Source: CAZAKZ01 sp964485695 (GTDB lineage: Bacteria > Planctomycetota > JAFGQW01). Taken from it: 27,547 nt of DNA. The notes below the pieces were generated by a model. It was given only the letters and a program-made list of their open reading frames with translations. It was not told where the DNA came from and made no database searches. Location of the stretch: contig CAZAKZ010000073.1 of NCBI GenBank assembly GCA_964485695.1, positions 1-27,547 on the forward strand, written 5' to 3'. Shown here in pieces: positions 16,085-24,086 of the stretch (its first letter is position 1; each line of letters begins with the position of its first letter). The position numbers were made by a program, and so were the translations under genes.

Positions 16085-16213
16085 ACGCCCTCGTTCTGGC
16101 CAGAATCGGGCCGTTCAGGTTACGTGGGATGCTCCACGCAGGAGAAACGGCCCATTTTTGGCCATTCAAGTGGTGTGGGGAAAGGGGAAAGTCAATCCTT
16201 CCCGGGCTTCCCC
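16085..16213. repeat. Composite repeat, copy 2 (129 bp)
   Basis: The left end (16085-16118) contains TTCTGGCCAGAA (16094-16105) and matches copy 1 at 28 of 34 positions. The right end (16192-16213) is identical to 14021-14042 over 22 bp and forms the last codons (GKPGKD) and stop of the gene at 16192-19719. The middle holds a different hairpin from copy 1. Confidence 0.65.
16108..16153 (-). terminator. Nested hairpin downstream of the 1175-aa protein gene
   Basis: GGGCCGTT (16108-16115) pairs with AACGGCCC (16146-16153), and inside it CGTGG (16123-16127) pairs with CCACG (16134-16138). It lies about 40 nt beyond the minus-strand stop at 16192, in the place of a terminator, but lacks a clear U tract. 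It forms the middle of composite repeat copy 2. Confidence 0.45.
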
Positions 16214-19200
16214 ACCGGGGTGACGTTGATGATCTTGTCGCCCCGCATGGCCACGACGCGGTGGCCGAACACCCGGGAGCCGTCCGCCCGTCTTCCGTCC
16301 AGGAAGAGGTTGAAGACCACGGTATCGCAGAGGATCGGTCGGCCCGTGAGGATATCCACGGTGTCAAAGAAGGAGATCCGTTTCCCCGTCTCCCAGGGAT
16401 CGAACTCGTAGCAGAAGGTCCCGCTCACCACGGGGCTGGTGCCCTCCTCGATGATCAGGCCGGGGGAGATGGTGGTGTAGTGGAGGGTGCCGTCCACCAC
16501 GTCCTGGGGCAGGACGCCTGAGAGGCGAACGATTTCCTTCGGCTTGACCCTGGAAATGGGCGGGAGGTCCAGGACGAGGTCAAAGGCCTTCTTCTTGTCG
16601 GCGGGCAGGACGTAGAAGCAGTACTCCCCGTCCTCGCTACCCAGGACGTCGCCCGTCTTTCCCTGGTAGGAGACCTTCTGTCTCGTGAACCAGACTCCGG
16701 GCTCGTCGAGGAGGGTCATGGTATGGTGCCCCCGGGAAAACGTCCCGTTCCAGCTGGCCTTCTGCTTGTAGTTGAACTCCCGCCCCGAGGGGGAGACCAG
16801 GGTGGTCTCGAGGTCCGCCGGCACCGGAGGGTTTGCCGTTCCACCGGAAGGAATCCTCCCGCCCTGGATCAGGATCATGCCTGGAACGGGCACGACCCCG
16901 CCTCCGAGAAACATGTAATGATCCCTCCCGTTCATGCGGAGGAGCGGCTCGGTGCACGGCGCCACCACCCGGTTGTTCATGTCCTCCGGGGAGGTGATCA
17001 CGCCCATGGAGGCGTAGATGGCGTAGTGGGCCTCGCCGGTCTCGAGATCCCGGTAGACGAGGCCGCCGGTGAACCGGTAAAAGTCGCCGGGCAGGTCGCC
17101 GTTGGCGGAGGTGTGCATCTGCCGGCCGAGGAGGCTGGGGCTGACGGACCAGTAGGAATTCATCACCTGCGCCGTGCCGATGACGTGCCTCCCGCTCACG
17201 CCGGGACGCCAGCCGTCCGTGTACATGTAGGCCATGCGGTTGATCTGCTCGGGAAAGCAGTAGGGCGAGTGTCCGGTGGTGGTGGTCGGGTTGAGGGGAT
17301 AGACCGTCTGCTTGCCCATCTCTCCGCCATAGGGCACGAAATCGTTGCGGAACTCCATGGTCATGCCCGGATAGATGGAGTTCATATGGTCCATGGTGGA
17401 CGGGACGTAGAGCACGTCGCCGCTATTGAAGGGATAGTTGAGGAAGAAGTTCTTGTAGCCCCGGACGCTTCCCGCCACGCCGAGGGAGTAGCGCGGCTTG
17501 GACGGGACGTAGTAACCATTCAATATGTATCCCGTGTTGCCGTGGGCGATCATGGGGGAGTCCTTCGGGGCCACGACGTTGGCGCCCCACAAGCTCGCCA
17601 TCCACAGCCTTCCCCCGGCATCGACGTACTTGGCCTCCATGCGCGAGAAGTACTCTCCTGGATGCTTGAAGACGTATCTCTTCGGAGCCACGAAGAGACC
17701 GAGGCGATTCGCTTTCCCCGTCGTGGAGAAGACCTCCTTCCGCTTCGGGTCCGAATAGGGATAGAAGTCTATGGACAGGGTGACCTCCGCCGGCACGGGG
17801 GGGACGACCTCGACCGCGTGGAGGAATCCCCGGCCGACCTCGTAGGGCAGGCTGGGGAAGGTGCCGAAGGTGATGCGTTCCGCGATCCAGATCCGGTAGG
17901 TTCCTCCTCCGGTGAATCGGTTTCCATACGCATCGAGGATCCAGCCCTTCATCCGGATGCGGTACTCGCCGTATTTCTTGAAGTCGTGCAGAAACTTACC
18001 CGTCCTCGTGGTGGCGCCCCACGTGGTCAGGGCGGTGAAGGGAGCGGTGCCGAGATCCACGGTCTCACCGTCCGGGTCCGTGACCTGGACGGACACCTCG
18101 CCCGACCTGCAATTCAGCGGATAATCGATGTTGAGCGTGTGGTAGGCGAGGGCGGGGAAGCCGGGTTCGAGGTTGTATTTCCCTTTTGAATAGATGGGCT
18201 GGCCCCCGAGGCGGTTCCTGGCGTTCAGAGCCCACTGGCCCCTCTCCTCTTCGGGCACCACGCCCCGCACACCGTGGACCTCCGTGTCGAAGAGAAGCGC
18301 CCAGGGCATGCGCGGCGCGGCCGGCTTACCAATCTTCACCAGGGGCAGCACGACCTTCTTCTCGAAGACGAGGTTCTCGTCCCTCGAGACCCGGTAACCG
18401 GATCGGCCGATGCCCTTCTTGGAGGCCACGTTGGGCAGGGAGTCGAGGCGCAGGAAATTCCCGTTCTTGTCCGTCACGCCGAACGCGAAGAACAGGCGGT
18501 AGTAGCCGACCGGGATCTTGGAGGTGATGGGGACACGAAAGGAAAAGGTCACGATGGTCTTATCGCCCCTCTTCTTCACGAGGCTCAGCGGCACCTTGCA
18601 CACGGCATCCACCGGAGAGGTGAAGAGGGACACGCCGCTCATGCGGGCGTGGCGCGTGGGGACGAGGGGCTGGAAGTTCTCGATGGGGAATCCCGTGGGG
18701 GTGAGCAGGCCGGAGACCATGTGGTTGGTGAAGGCGTGGTAGCGGCCATCCCGGTCATACTGGCGTTCCCCGCTCAGCAGGCCCACGACTTCCGGGATGG
18801 CCTTGATTGCCGTGGCCACTGCCTCGCTCTTGATGTACAGTTCGACGTCTACTTCGAGGGTATCCCCCTCCTTCACCTCGGACTCCAGGATGAAGAAATT
18901 TCCGCTCCACCGCCCGCCGCCCTGGATGAATCCCCTCAGCATGAAATCGAGGGGCGAGCCTCCGTCCTGCGCGAAATCCAGGACGCCGTTGTTGTCGTCG
19001 TCGCCGTCCACGGCGTCCGGCACGCCGTCCCCGTCTTCGTCACCGGATCTTTTCTCTCCGGGGACGTAGACCATGAAGGCGTCGAGGGTCAGGTCGCCTT
19101 TCCGGTATTTCGCCACGATGGGAATGAAGGAGACGTCGTAGAGGCGCACCTTCGAGGCGCCGTCCGCGAAGAGCCCGGCCTTGCCCGCGCGTCCGAAGTC

Positions 19201-19719
19201 CATGGCGGACACGTAGTAGGTCTGCCAGGCGGTCAGGACCTGGAAGTACTCCGTGGTATAGGTGACGTAGCGATTCGCCGCATCGAGAATCCGGATCCGG
19301 ATGTACCACCGGGCCGGATACCCGTCCATCTCGGCTCCGTGGGTTCGGGCCCGGAAGAAGAAGCCGTCGCGCGGCGTGAGCTCGATCCGGGAGTAGTCGC
19401 CCGGGACGAAATGGAGCAGGGCCCACAGATCGCCTTCGGGGACCAGGTCAAAGGAGAACTTCAGGGCCTTGCTTCCCTCCGTGCACCCCGGGCTGCTCTT
19501 GAGCTCGGCGCCATCGCTCATGCCCCCGCCGGCCAGCGCTTTCCAGGTGCCGGCAAAGGATTTCGGACCGTGGGAGAAGTCGTAGGAATAGTTATAGTTC
19601 AGCGGCTTTCCGGGATGCATGTGGCTCGGTATGGCCTTGATGCCGAAGCTGCTCTCGTACTGGGCGCACGCCACGGTCGAGAGGAAATAGGCCGCGAAAG
19701 CCGCTGTGAAATATCGCAT
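16192..19719 (-). CDS. Large secreted protein of unknown function with calcium-binding-like repeat
   Basis: The product is 1175 residues. A signal peptide (MRYFTAAFAAYFLSTVACAQ) is followed by a beta-rich region (about 80-220: ALKFSFDLVPEGD, RWYIRIRILDAANRYVTYTT) that resembles galactose-binding or CBM11-like jelly rolls. Residues about 226-247 (GDEDGDGVPDAVDGDDDNNG) are a thrombospondin type 3 or EF-hand-like acidic repeat, expected to bind calcium. The remaining 900 residues are unrecognised, rich in aromatic and Gly residues, with apparent beta-sandwich stretches. No catalytic signature was found. Export and possible carbohydrate binding are the only supported statements. The ATG at 19719 follows GGGAAGGGTGA. 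Its last codons and stop lie within a repeat shared with 14021-14042. It is 157 nt downstream of the DAHP synthase gene and may have its own promoter. Confidence 0.85.
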   Translation of the reverse strand: MRYFTAAFAAYFLSTVACAQYESSFGIKAIPSHMHPGKPLNYNYSYDFSHGPKSFAGTWKALAGGGMSDGAELKSSPGCTEGSKALKFSFDLVPEGDLWALLHFVPGDYSRIELTPRDGFFFRARTHGAEMDGYPARWYIRIRILDAANRYVTYTTEYFQVLTAWQTYYVSAMDFGRAGKAGLFADGASKVRLYDVSFIPIVAKYRKGDLTLDAFMVYVPGEKRSGDEDGDGVPDAVDGDDDNNGVLDFAQDGGSPLDFMLRGFIQGGGRWSGNFFILESEVKEGDTLEVDVELYIKSEAVATAIKAIPEVVGLLSGERQYDRDGRYHAFTNHMVSGLLTPTGFPIENFQPLVPTRHARMSGVSLFTSPVDAVCKVPLSLVKKRGDKTIVTFSFRVPITSKIPVGYYRLFFAFGVTDKNGNFLRLDSLPNVASKKGIGRSGYRVSRDENLVFEKKVVLPLVKIGKPAAPRMPWALLFDTEVHGVRGVVPEEERGQWALNARNRLGGQPIYSKGKYNLEPGFPALAYHTLNIDYPLNCRSGEVSVQVTDPDGETVDLGTAPFTALTTWGATTRTGKFLHDFKKYGEYRIRMKGWILDAYGNRFTGGGTYRIWIAERITFGTFPSLPYEVGRGFLHAVEVVPPVPAEVTLSIDFYPYSDPKRKEVFSTTGKANRLGLFVAPKRYVFKHPGEYFSRMEAKYVDAGGRLWMASLWGANVVAPKDSPMIAHGNTGYILNGYYVPSKPRYSLGVAGSVRGYKNFFLNYPFNSGDVLYVPSTMDHMNSIYPGMTMEFRNDFVPYGGEMGKQTVYPLNPTTTTGHSPYCFPEQINRMAYMYTDGWRPGVSGRHVIGTAQVMNSYWSVSPSLLGRQMHTSANGDLPGDFYRFTGGLVYRDLETGEAHYAIYASMGVITSPEDMNNRVVAPCTEPLLRMNGRDHYMFLGGGVVPVPGMILIQGGRIPSGGTANPPVPADLETTLVSPSGREFNYKQKASWNGTFSRGHHTMTLLDEPGVWFTRQKVSYQGKTGDVLGSEDGEYCFYVLPADKKKAFDLVLDLPPISRVKPKEIVRLSGVLPQDVVDGTLHYTTISPGLIIEEGTSPVVSGTFCYEFDPWETGKRISFFDTVDILTGRPILCDTVVFNLFLDGRRADGSRVFGHRVVAMRGDKIINVTPVGKPGKD

Positions 19720-19876
19720 TTAGTTCACCCTTCCCCGGTGCTGAATGTCACGTAAGGAATATACGCTGCTCATCCAGCTTTCAGGAAAACCATACGTTTT
19801 ATTTACCACATGGGGAAGGTATCGGAAAGAGGGGGGATTCAGCTGATTTCCGTCAAAACGGACACAAAACCCTGTT

Positions 19877-20704
19877 CTACCGGCATCCTTCGATCAGTTC
19901 GCGCAAGACCGGAGGGCGAATGCCCTGGGCGGAGTCGCACCGGGCCTGCAGGCGGTCGGAATGCGTCCCGATCACCTCGATGATCAGGCCGTGAGCGCCG
20001 GCGGCCAGGGCCGCGCGGCCGGCGGGGGGAACGAGGCTCGCGTCGCCCGTGGCGTGGCTCGGATCGGCGATGACCGGAAGGAAGGTGCGCTGCCGCAGCA
20101 CCGGGAGCACGTTCAGGTCCAGTGTGTTCCGGTTGTATTCACCCATGGTAAAGGTGCGGATGCCCCGCTCGCAGAGGATGATGTCGAGATTGCCCTGGGC
20201 AGCGATGTATTCGGCCGATCCCAGCCACTCCTCCAGGGTGGCGCTCCAGTCGCGCTTGAGCAGCACCGGTTTTAAGCTCTTGCCGACCTCGATGAGCAGC
20301 GGGAAGTTCTGCATGCTCCGCGATCCCACCTGCAGGACATCGGCGTACCCGGCCACGAGGTCTACGAGGCGCGGGTCCATGACCTCCGTCACCACGGGAA
20401 GGCCGGTGCGGTCCCGGGCCTCGGCCAGGATCTCCAGCCCCTTTTCCCCCAGACCCTGGAAGCTGTAGGGATTCGATCGAGGCTTGTATGCGCCTCCGCG
20501 GAGCATGTCCGCCCCGGCCTCCCGCACCGCCTCGGCGATCTCAAGGGTCTGTTCCCGGCTCTCCACGGCGCAGGGGCCTGCGATGAAGGTCGGACGCTTC
20601 CCGCCCACGGTGACCGGACCGACGCGCACGGGCTGGATTTCGGAGTTGTCCTTCCACTCCGGCCAGGTTTCCCGGTAGACCTTCAATTCCGTCGGTGGAT
20701 TCAT
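19877..20704 (-). CDS. aroF: 3-deoxy-7-phosphoheptulonate (DAHP) synthase, type I beta-like
   Basis: The product is 275 residues and cytoplasmic. It should condense phosphoenolpyruvate with erythrose 4-phosphate, the first step of the shikimate pathway. Visible motifs are IAGPCAVES with metal ligand C45, GGAYKPRSNPYSFQGLG (K74), KPVLLKRDW (145-153), NRNTLDL (191-197) and PVIADPSHATG with H217. E243 and D257 fit the other metal ligands. It lacks the N-terminal regulatory domain of feedback-controlled forms. The usual EVHP motif after E243 reads EVIGTH, and GMSAT is DWSAT, so it is a divergent member. KDO-8-phosphate synthase is the main alternative, but KPRSNPYSFQG favours DAHP synthase. The ATG lies 5 nt after the stop of the Rid-fold gene, so the two are almost certainly translationally coupled. 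Confidence 0.9.
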   Translation of the reverse strand: MNPPTELKVYRETWPEWKDNSEIQPVRVGPVTVGGKRPTFIAGPCAVESREQTLEIAEAVREAGADMLRGGAYKPRSNPYSFQGLGEKGLEILAEARDRTGLPVVTEVMDPRLVDLVAGYADVLQVGSRSMQNFPLLIEVGKSLKPVLLKRDWSATLEEWLGSAEYIAAQGNLDIILCERGIRTFTMGEYNRNTLDLNVLPVLRQRTFLPVIADPSHATGDASLVPPAGRAALAAGAHGLIIEVIGTHSDRLQARCDSAQGIRPPVLRELIEGCR

Positions 20705-20709
20705 CGCCC

Positions 20710-21303
20710 TCAGGGCTCCTTCTCCACGATGGCGATGGCCTCGATTTCGACGAGGAGGTCTTCACGGCATAGGCGTGCCTGGATCCCCGTGCTGGCAGGC
20801 AGGGGGTCCAGGTTCTGGGAGTTGAGGAAATGGGTCCGGACCTCGTTGAAGTCCTGGTAGTCGCGCTCGATGTCACGAAGGTAGCAGGTGGTCCGCACGA
20901 TGTCGTGCCAGGTGGCCTCTTCGGATTTCAGCAATTCGGTGATGTTGCGGAAGGTGCGCCAGCACTGTGCCCTGAAATCGCCGGTGTACAATGTGTCGCC
21001 GTTCTCGTCGACGCTGGCGGTTCCGGAGATCCAGAGGAACCGGGTGCCCGTCTTGAGGTCGACACGGAGGCCACGGGAAAAGGATGACGGAATCGGATAG
21101 TGGTGGGCCTCGTTGAGTATATCCAGGTTGGTGATGGCTTGCCGGGATACGCTGGCCGCGCTCCGCCCCGGGGCATCGGGCAAGGGGAGGGGAAGGGGGC
21201 CACCCTCGCTGTCCAGGAGCCCGAGCTTGCCCATCTCGATACGTTCCTCTGGCGTGGTGGGCCTGGTGATGAGGGATTCTCCGCCGCTGTTACTTCCCGT
21301 CAT
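20710..21303 (-). CDS. Rid-fold (RidA/YjgF or chorismatase-like) protein
   Basis: The product is 197 residues. About 70 N-terminal residues are low in motifs; the Rid fold follows (FLWISGTASVDENGDTLYTG, FRNITELLKSEEATWHDIVR, CYLRDIERDYQDF). It ends with STGIQARLCREDLLVEIEAI, where R177 occupies the position of the conserved RidA arginine. RidA deaminates reactive enamines; the related chorismatases hydrolyse chorismate and share ISGTAS and CRxDLLVEIE-like signatures. Being directly upstream of and coupled to a DAHP synthase gene favours a link to aromatic metabolism, but chorismatases are usually longer (about 330 residues). Assignment beyond Rid fold is inference. The start is decided by a strong AGGAGGT box 4-5 nt before the ATG at 21303. 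Confidence 0.85.
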   Translation of the reverse strand: MTGSNSGGESLITRPTTPEERIEMGKLGLLDSEGGPLPLPLPDAPGRSAASVSRQAITNLDILNEAHHYPIPSSFSRGLRVDLKTGTRFLWISGTASVDENGDTLYTGDFRAQCWRTFRNITELLKSEEATWHDIVRTTCYLRDIERDYQDFNEVRTHFLNSQNLDPLPASTGIQARLCREDLLVEIEAIAIVEKEP

Positions 21304-21413
21304 TCATACCTCCTGTTCCTCGATGCCGTGCCGGAGGCCGGCAGGGTATCTGAGCGTCTCGGTCTGGAACGGGTGTGAGCCCTCTGGATGAGAATGGGAT
21401 CCAGACGAATGAC

Positions 21414-21442
21414 AATACTCAACCCACTCGAGTTTGTATCAA
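21414..21442 (-). promoter_or_regulatory. Candidate promoter of the Rid/DAHP synthase pair
   Basis: On the minus strand TTGATA (21442-21437) and AGTATT (21419-21414) are 17 nt apart, inside a short A/T-rich stretch of an otherwise G/C-rich 226-bp gap. The -10 match is poor. A leader of about 105 nt would precede the ATG at 21303. Confidence 0.3.
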
Positions 21443-21529
21443 AAGAAAATGCTCGATTCATAGGTATTTGTAGCATACCCGGTGAGGATCAGAAAGGGAA
21501 CGGGGCCCGGGCGTTTTCGTCAGGACGGT

Positions 21530-23089
21530 TCATCGCCCTTCCAGGACGGGCATCATATCGGTGCAGTAAATATCGTGGTCCAGGCGGGGGGGCTTCAGGC
21601 CGGAGCGCACTACCACCACCCGGCGCGGCACGTACAGAGAGACCAGGATTACCTCCCTGTCCATGAGGTCCTGGATCTTCCGGTAAACCTTCCCGCGGCC
21701 CTCGGGATCGGTGTTGCGCGTGGCCTCTTCCACCAGTCGGGCCAGGTCGGATTGGACGCCTGCGGACTTCTCCGCCTCCGACTCTGTCTTCCAGCCCTGG
21801 AACAGGAACTTGTGCACCAGGGAGATGTAGGGATCGTACGGAACGCCGAATGTCCGATCGATGCGGATATCGAATTCGCCCCGGGCCTGGGCATCCTTGT
21901 AGGCATTGTCTCCCAGGGATACCACCTTCAACTCAAGGCCTCCACGTTCGAGATGGGCCGCGAGGTGGGGGACCAGGTCTACATGGCAGAGGTCATCCGA
22001 CTTGACGAGGAGCCTGAGCGGCGCCTTGGGCCGGGGCCAGTCCTCGATGGCCGTCGGCTCACACCGGCTCCGGGGCCACACCTTGACCGTGGGGGCCAAC
22101 CACGAGAAGCACGGGTCCGCGTGGCCGAGCTCTGCGGCACGGATGAGGGCCTCGCGGTCGATGAGTGACCTGATCTTCAGACGCAGTCGTCTGTCCGCGG
22201 CGGGGCCGTTCTCCAGGTTGAAGTAGAGGGCCATGACCGAGGAGCCCGGTGCCTCGGTGACGTGGAACTCAGGATCCGCCTTCAGCTCCGCAATGCGGGG
22301 CCTGGGCACCCGGGTGATCCAGGCGTCCACCATGACATCGGCAGATTCCTTCAGGAGCGCGTCCACGGCCTCGTCCCCTTTCCTTCCAAATCGGATCAGG
22401 TCGATAAGATCCCGGCGGTCCGGTTCCTTCTTCCCGGGACGAATCCGGGCGTAGCGCACCACGCGACCCTTCTCCAGCTGGCCCACGAACCGGAAGGCTC
22501 CGGTGCCCACGGGCTTGTCGTAGAAGCCGCGTTGATTCACCGATCCCGGGCCCAGGATGCCGGTGGGATTTATGGCGCAGAGATCCGGTACCAGGGCATA
22601 GGGGCGATCCATTTCGATGCGCACCCGGTCCCTGGCCTCGGCCACGACTTTTTTGATGCGGTGGCCGGCCAGAAACCAGGCGTGGGAGGGCTGGCCGATC
22701 CAGCACTGGAAGTTCCACCGCACGATCTCGGCATCCACGGGGCGTCCGTCGTGAAACACGGCACCCTTGCGCAGGGTGAGGACCAGGATCTTGCCCCCGT
22801 CTTTGTACTCCCAGGCCGAGGCGAGGCCGGGAATGATGCGCCCCTCGGCGTCGCGTTTCACCAGGGTCTCGAACAGGAATGTCTTGGTCTCGAAGCCGCC
22901 GCCGTAGAGGTGGGTGCACAGCCGTTCCGGGAGTGTGGGCCAGCCGAAAACCGCCATGCGAATCGGCTCCGGCGATTCGGACTCCTTCTTCGCCGGATCT
23001 CCGGCCTTTTCCTGGGCGACCAGGGCCGGAACGAAAAGGAGTGCGGGGAGCAAAGGGAGGAGGGACAACAGGGGAATAATGCGTCTCAT
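21530..23089 (-). CDS. ABC transporter solute-binding protein, family 5 (peptide/nickel type)
   Basis: The product is 519 residues. The signal peptide is MRRIIPLLSLLPLLPALLF…VAQ. The mature protein has the SBP_bac_5 signature (FETLVKRDAEGRIIPGLASA, LTLRKGAVFHDGRPVDAEIV), a middle PVGTGAFRFV motif and the C-terminal DPEGRGKVYRKIQDLMDREV and SLYVPRRVVV segments. Family members bind oligopeptides, nickel chelates or other ligands and deliver them to an inner-membrane ABC permease. No permease or ATPase genes are adjacent, so the partner is elsewhere or this is an orphan receptor. The ATG at 23089 was chosen because the signal peptide starts there and GAGAGG lies 8 nt upstream. The frame is open to 23347 without a signal or clear ribosome-binding site. 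It lies upstream of the Rid/DAHP synthase pair on the same strand with a 226-nt gap. Confidence 0.9.
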   Translation of the reverse strand: MRRIIPLLSLLPLLPALLFVPALVAQEKAGDPAKKESESPEPIRMAVFGWPTLPERLCTHLYGGGFETKTFLFETLVKRDAEGRIIPGLASAWEYKDGGKILVLTLRKGAVFHDGRPVDAEIVRWNFQCWIGQPSHAWFLAGHRIKKVVAEARDRVRIEMDRPYALVPDLCAINPTGILGPGSVNQRGFYDKPVGTGAFRFVGQLEKGRVVRYARIRPGKKEPDRRDLIDLIRFGRKGDEAVDALLKESADVMVDAWITRVPRPRIAELKADPEFHVTEAPGSSVMALYFNLENGPAADRRLRLKIRSLIDREALIRAAELGHADPCFSWLAPTVKVWPRSRCEPTAIEDWPRPKAPLRLLVKSDDLCHVDLVPHLAAHLERGGLELKVVSLGDNAYKDAQARGEFDIRIDRTFGVPYDPYISLVHKFLFQGWKTESEAEKSAGVQSDLARLVEEATRNTDPEGRGKVYRKIQDLMDREVILVSLYVPRRVVVVRSGLKPPRLDHDIYCTDMMPVLEGR

Positions 23090-23564
23090 GGCCGCGGCCT
23101 CTCGGATCGGGTTGAAACAACGTAACGGACAGCCCGGATTGAGCCGGTTCTTGCCGGATTCCAGATGGTATCGGAGGATGGTATCGCGGTCAAATCGGTT
23201 GCCCGGTGCCTTGAAGGCGTTCGTCGGATTATCCAGAGGAAGACAGGTATTGTTATGGTATAAGATGCTGAAGAGAATCTGACCCGTAAAGACCGCGAGG
23301 TATATGCCGGCGGTGGAGTGTGGTCGAATCCGGTGCATTTCGGACAAGCCTGTCGGGCTGGTCCGGTCATTTCAGGATAAATGAAACACGGAAACGACCT
23401 TGCAGCACATTCCGGGTGTATGTTTTGATAAAGATACTCAAGGTCGCCGATCGTCTCGATGCAGAGGTGCAAGGAGGCGGGGGCGAAATCAATCCTGGCG
23501 CGGCTGATTGGTATCTGGTCCGGAGGCCTGACCGCAGCGCTCAGAACTTTGGAGGAAGGCACTG
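23090..23564. other. Divergent intergenic region, no gene seen
   Basis: These 475 bp separate the solute-binding-protein gene (minus) from the zinc-ribbon gene (plus) and should carry promoters for both. For the plus strand TTGCAG (23400-23405) and TTTGAT (23424-23429), 18 nt apart, are a moderate candidate. For the minus strand a TTATACC-like box occurs near 23255 without a good -35. GGAGG near 23552 is the ribosome-binding site of the next gene. The open frame running on from the solute-binding protein into this region looks non-coding. Confidence 0.4.
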
Positions 23565-23897
23565 ATGTCGTTCGAAGACAAAAACATTGAATGCGGTGAT
23601 TGCGGTCAAGAATTTGTCCACTCCGCAGAAGACCAGGCCCGATACGTCGAGCGCGGCTTCACGAGCGATCCGAAGCGCTGCCGGCCTTGCCGAGAGAAGC
23701 GCAAGGCGCGGTCGGATCGGGGCCGCGGCGGGTACGATGCGCCGAGAGGCCATGGACGATCCTCCGGAGGCCCCCGGCCGGAACGGGAGTCGTTTGAAGC
23801 CGTGTGCGCGGACTGCGGCGTGACCACGACCCTCCCGTTCAAGCCCAAGGGCGACCGGCCGGTCTATTGCCGGGATTGTTACCGCTCGAGGAAGTGA
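23565..23897 (+). CDS. Small double zinc-ribbon protein (CxxC-x17-CxxC type)
   Basis: The product is 110 residues. The N-terminal half (DKNIECGDCGQEFVHSAEDQ … RCRPCREKRK) is a zinc-ribbon with two CxxC pairs (C10/C13 and C39/C42) as in the zf-trcl family. An Arg/Gly-rich linker (about 47-75) follows. The C-terminal part (AVCADCGVTTTLPFKPKGDR … YCRDCY) is the second CxxC…CxxC knuckle typical of the CxxC-x17-CxxC domain. Each knuckle should bind one zinc ion. Such proteins are widespread and short, and their exact role is not established; the Arg-rich linker suggests nucleic-acid binding. The start ATG follows GGAGGAAGG. It faces the membrane-protein gene ending at 24087. Confidence 0.9.
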   Translation: MSFEDKNIECGDCGQEFVHSAEDQARYVERGFTSDPKRCRPCREKRKARSDRGRGGYDAPRGHGRSSGGPRPERESFEAVCADCGVTTTLPFKPKGDRPVYCRDCYRSRK

Positions 23898-23931
23898 GGG
23901 TAACCCGGGCTATAGGGACGGTAAAGAAGCG

Positions 23932-23989
23932 CACCGCGGCCTTGCCCCCCCCGCATCGGTCTTCAGGGATCGGAGTTTCGGCCGCGGTG
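23932..23989. terminator. Long-loop inverted repeat after the zinc-ribbon gene
   Basis: CACCGCGGCC (23932-23941) and GGCCGCGGTG (23980-23989) are perfect 10-bp arms separated by 38 nt that include a run of eight Cs. The sequence lies 35 nt after the zinc-ribbon stop. It may act in termination, but the loop is long and no U tract follows. Confidence 0.3.
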
Positions 23990-24052
23990 ACGCAGGTGTT
24001 CTCACCCAGCAATTCTCAGGCTGCTAGAACGGTTCGTTCAGTATCCGGTTCG

Positions 24053-24076
24053 GATGGAATCGGGGAGAATTCCATC
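24053..24076 (-). terminator. Hairpin after the membrane-protein pair
   Basis: GATGGAAT (24053-24060) and ATTCCATC (24069-24076) form a perfect 8-bp stem with an 8-nt loop. It lies 10 nt beyond the minus-strand stop at 24087, the expected terminator position. No U tract is present. Confidence 0.45.
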
Positions 24077-24086
24077 ATTTGATGGA

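Noticed and set aside
18274..19755. 493-codon plus-strand frame
   Set aside because: It is antisense to the 1175-aa secreted protein, with repetitive Val/Glu/Gly/His composition typical of a shadow frame.
19758..19786. TATATT box as a promoter of the 1175-aa protein gene
   Set aside because: The best -35 candidate (CTGAAA) is only 15 nt away and weak, so the call is not supported.
19849..19862. Small hairpin TCCGT/ACGGA after the DAHP synthase gene as a terminator
   Set aside because: The stem is only 5 bp and no U tract follows on the minus strand.
23090..23347. N-terminal extension of the solute-binding protein
   Set aside because: The signal peptide begins at 23089 and a ribosome-binding site precedes that ATG; the extension has no signal or family match.
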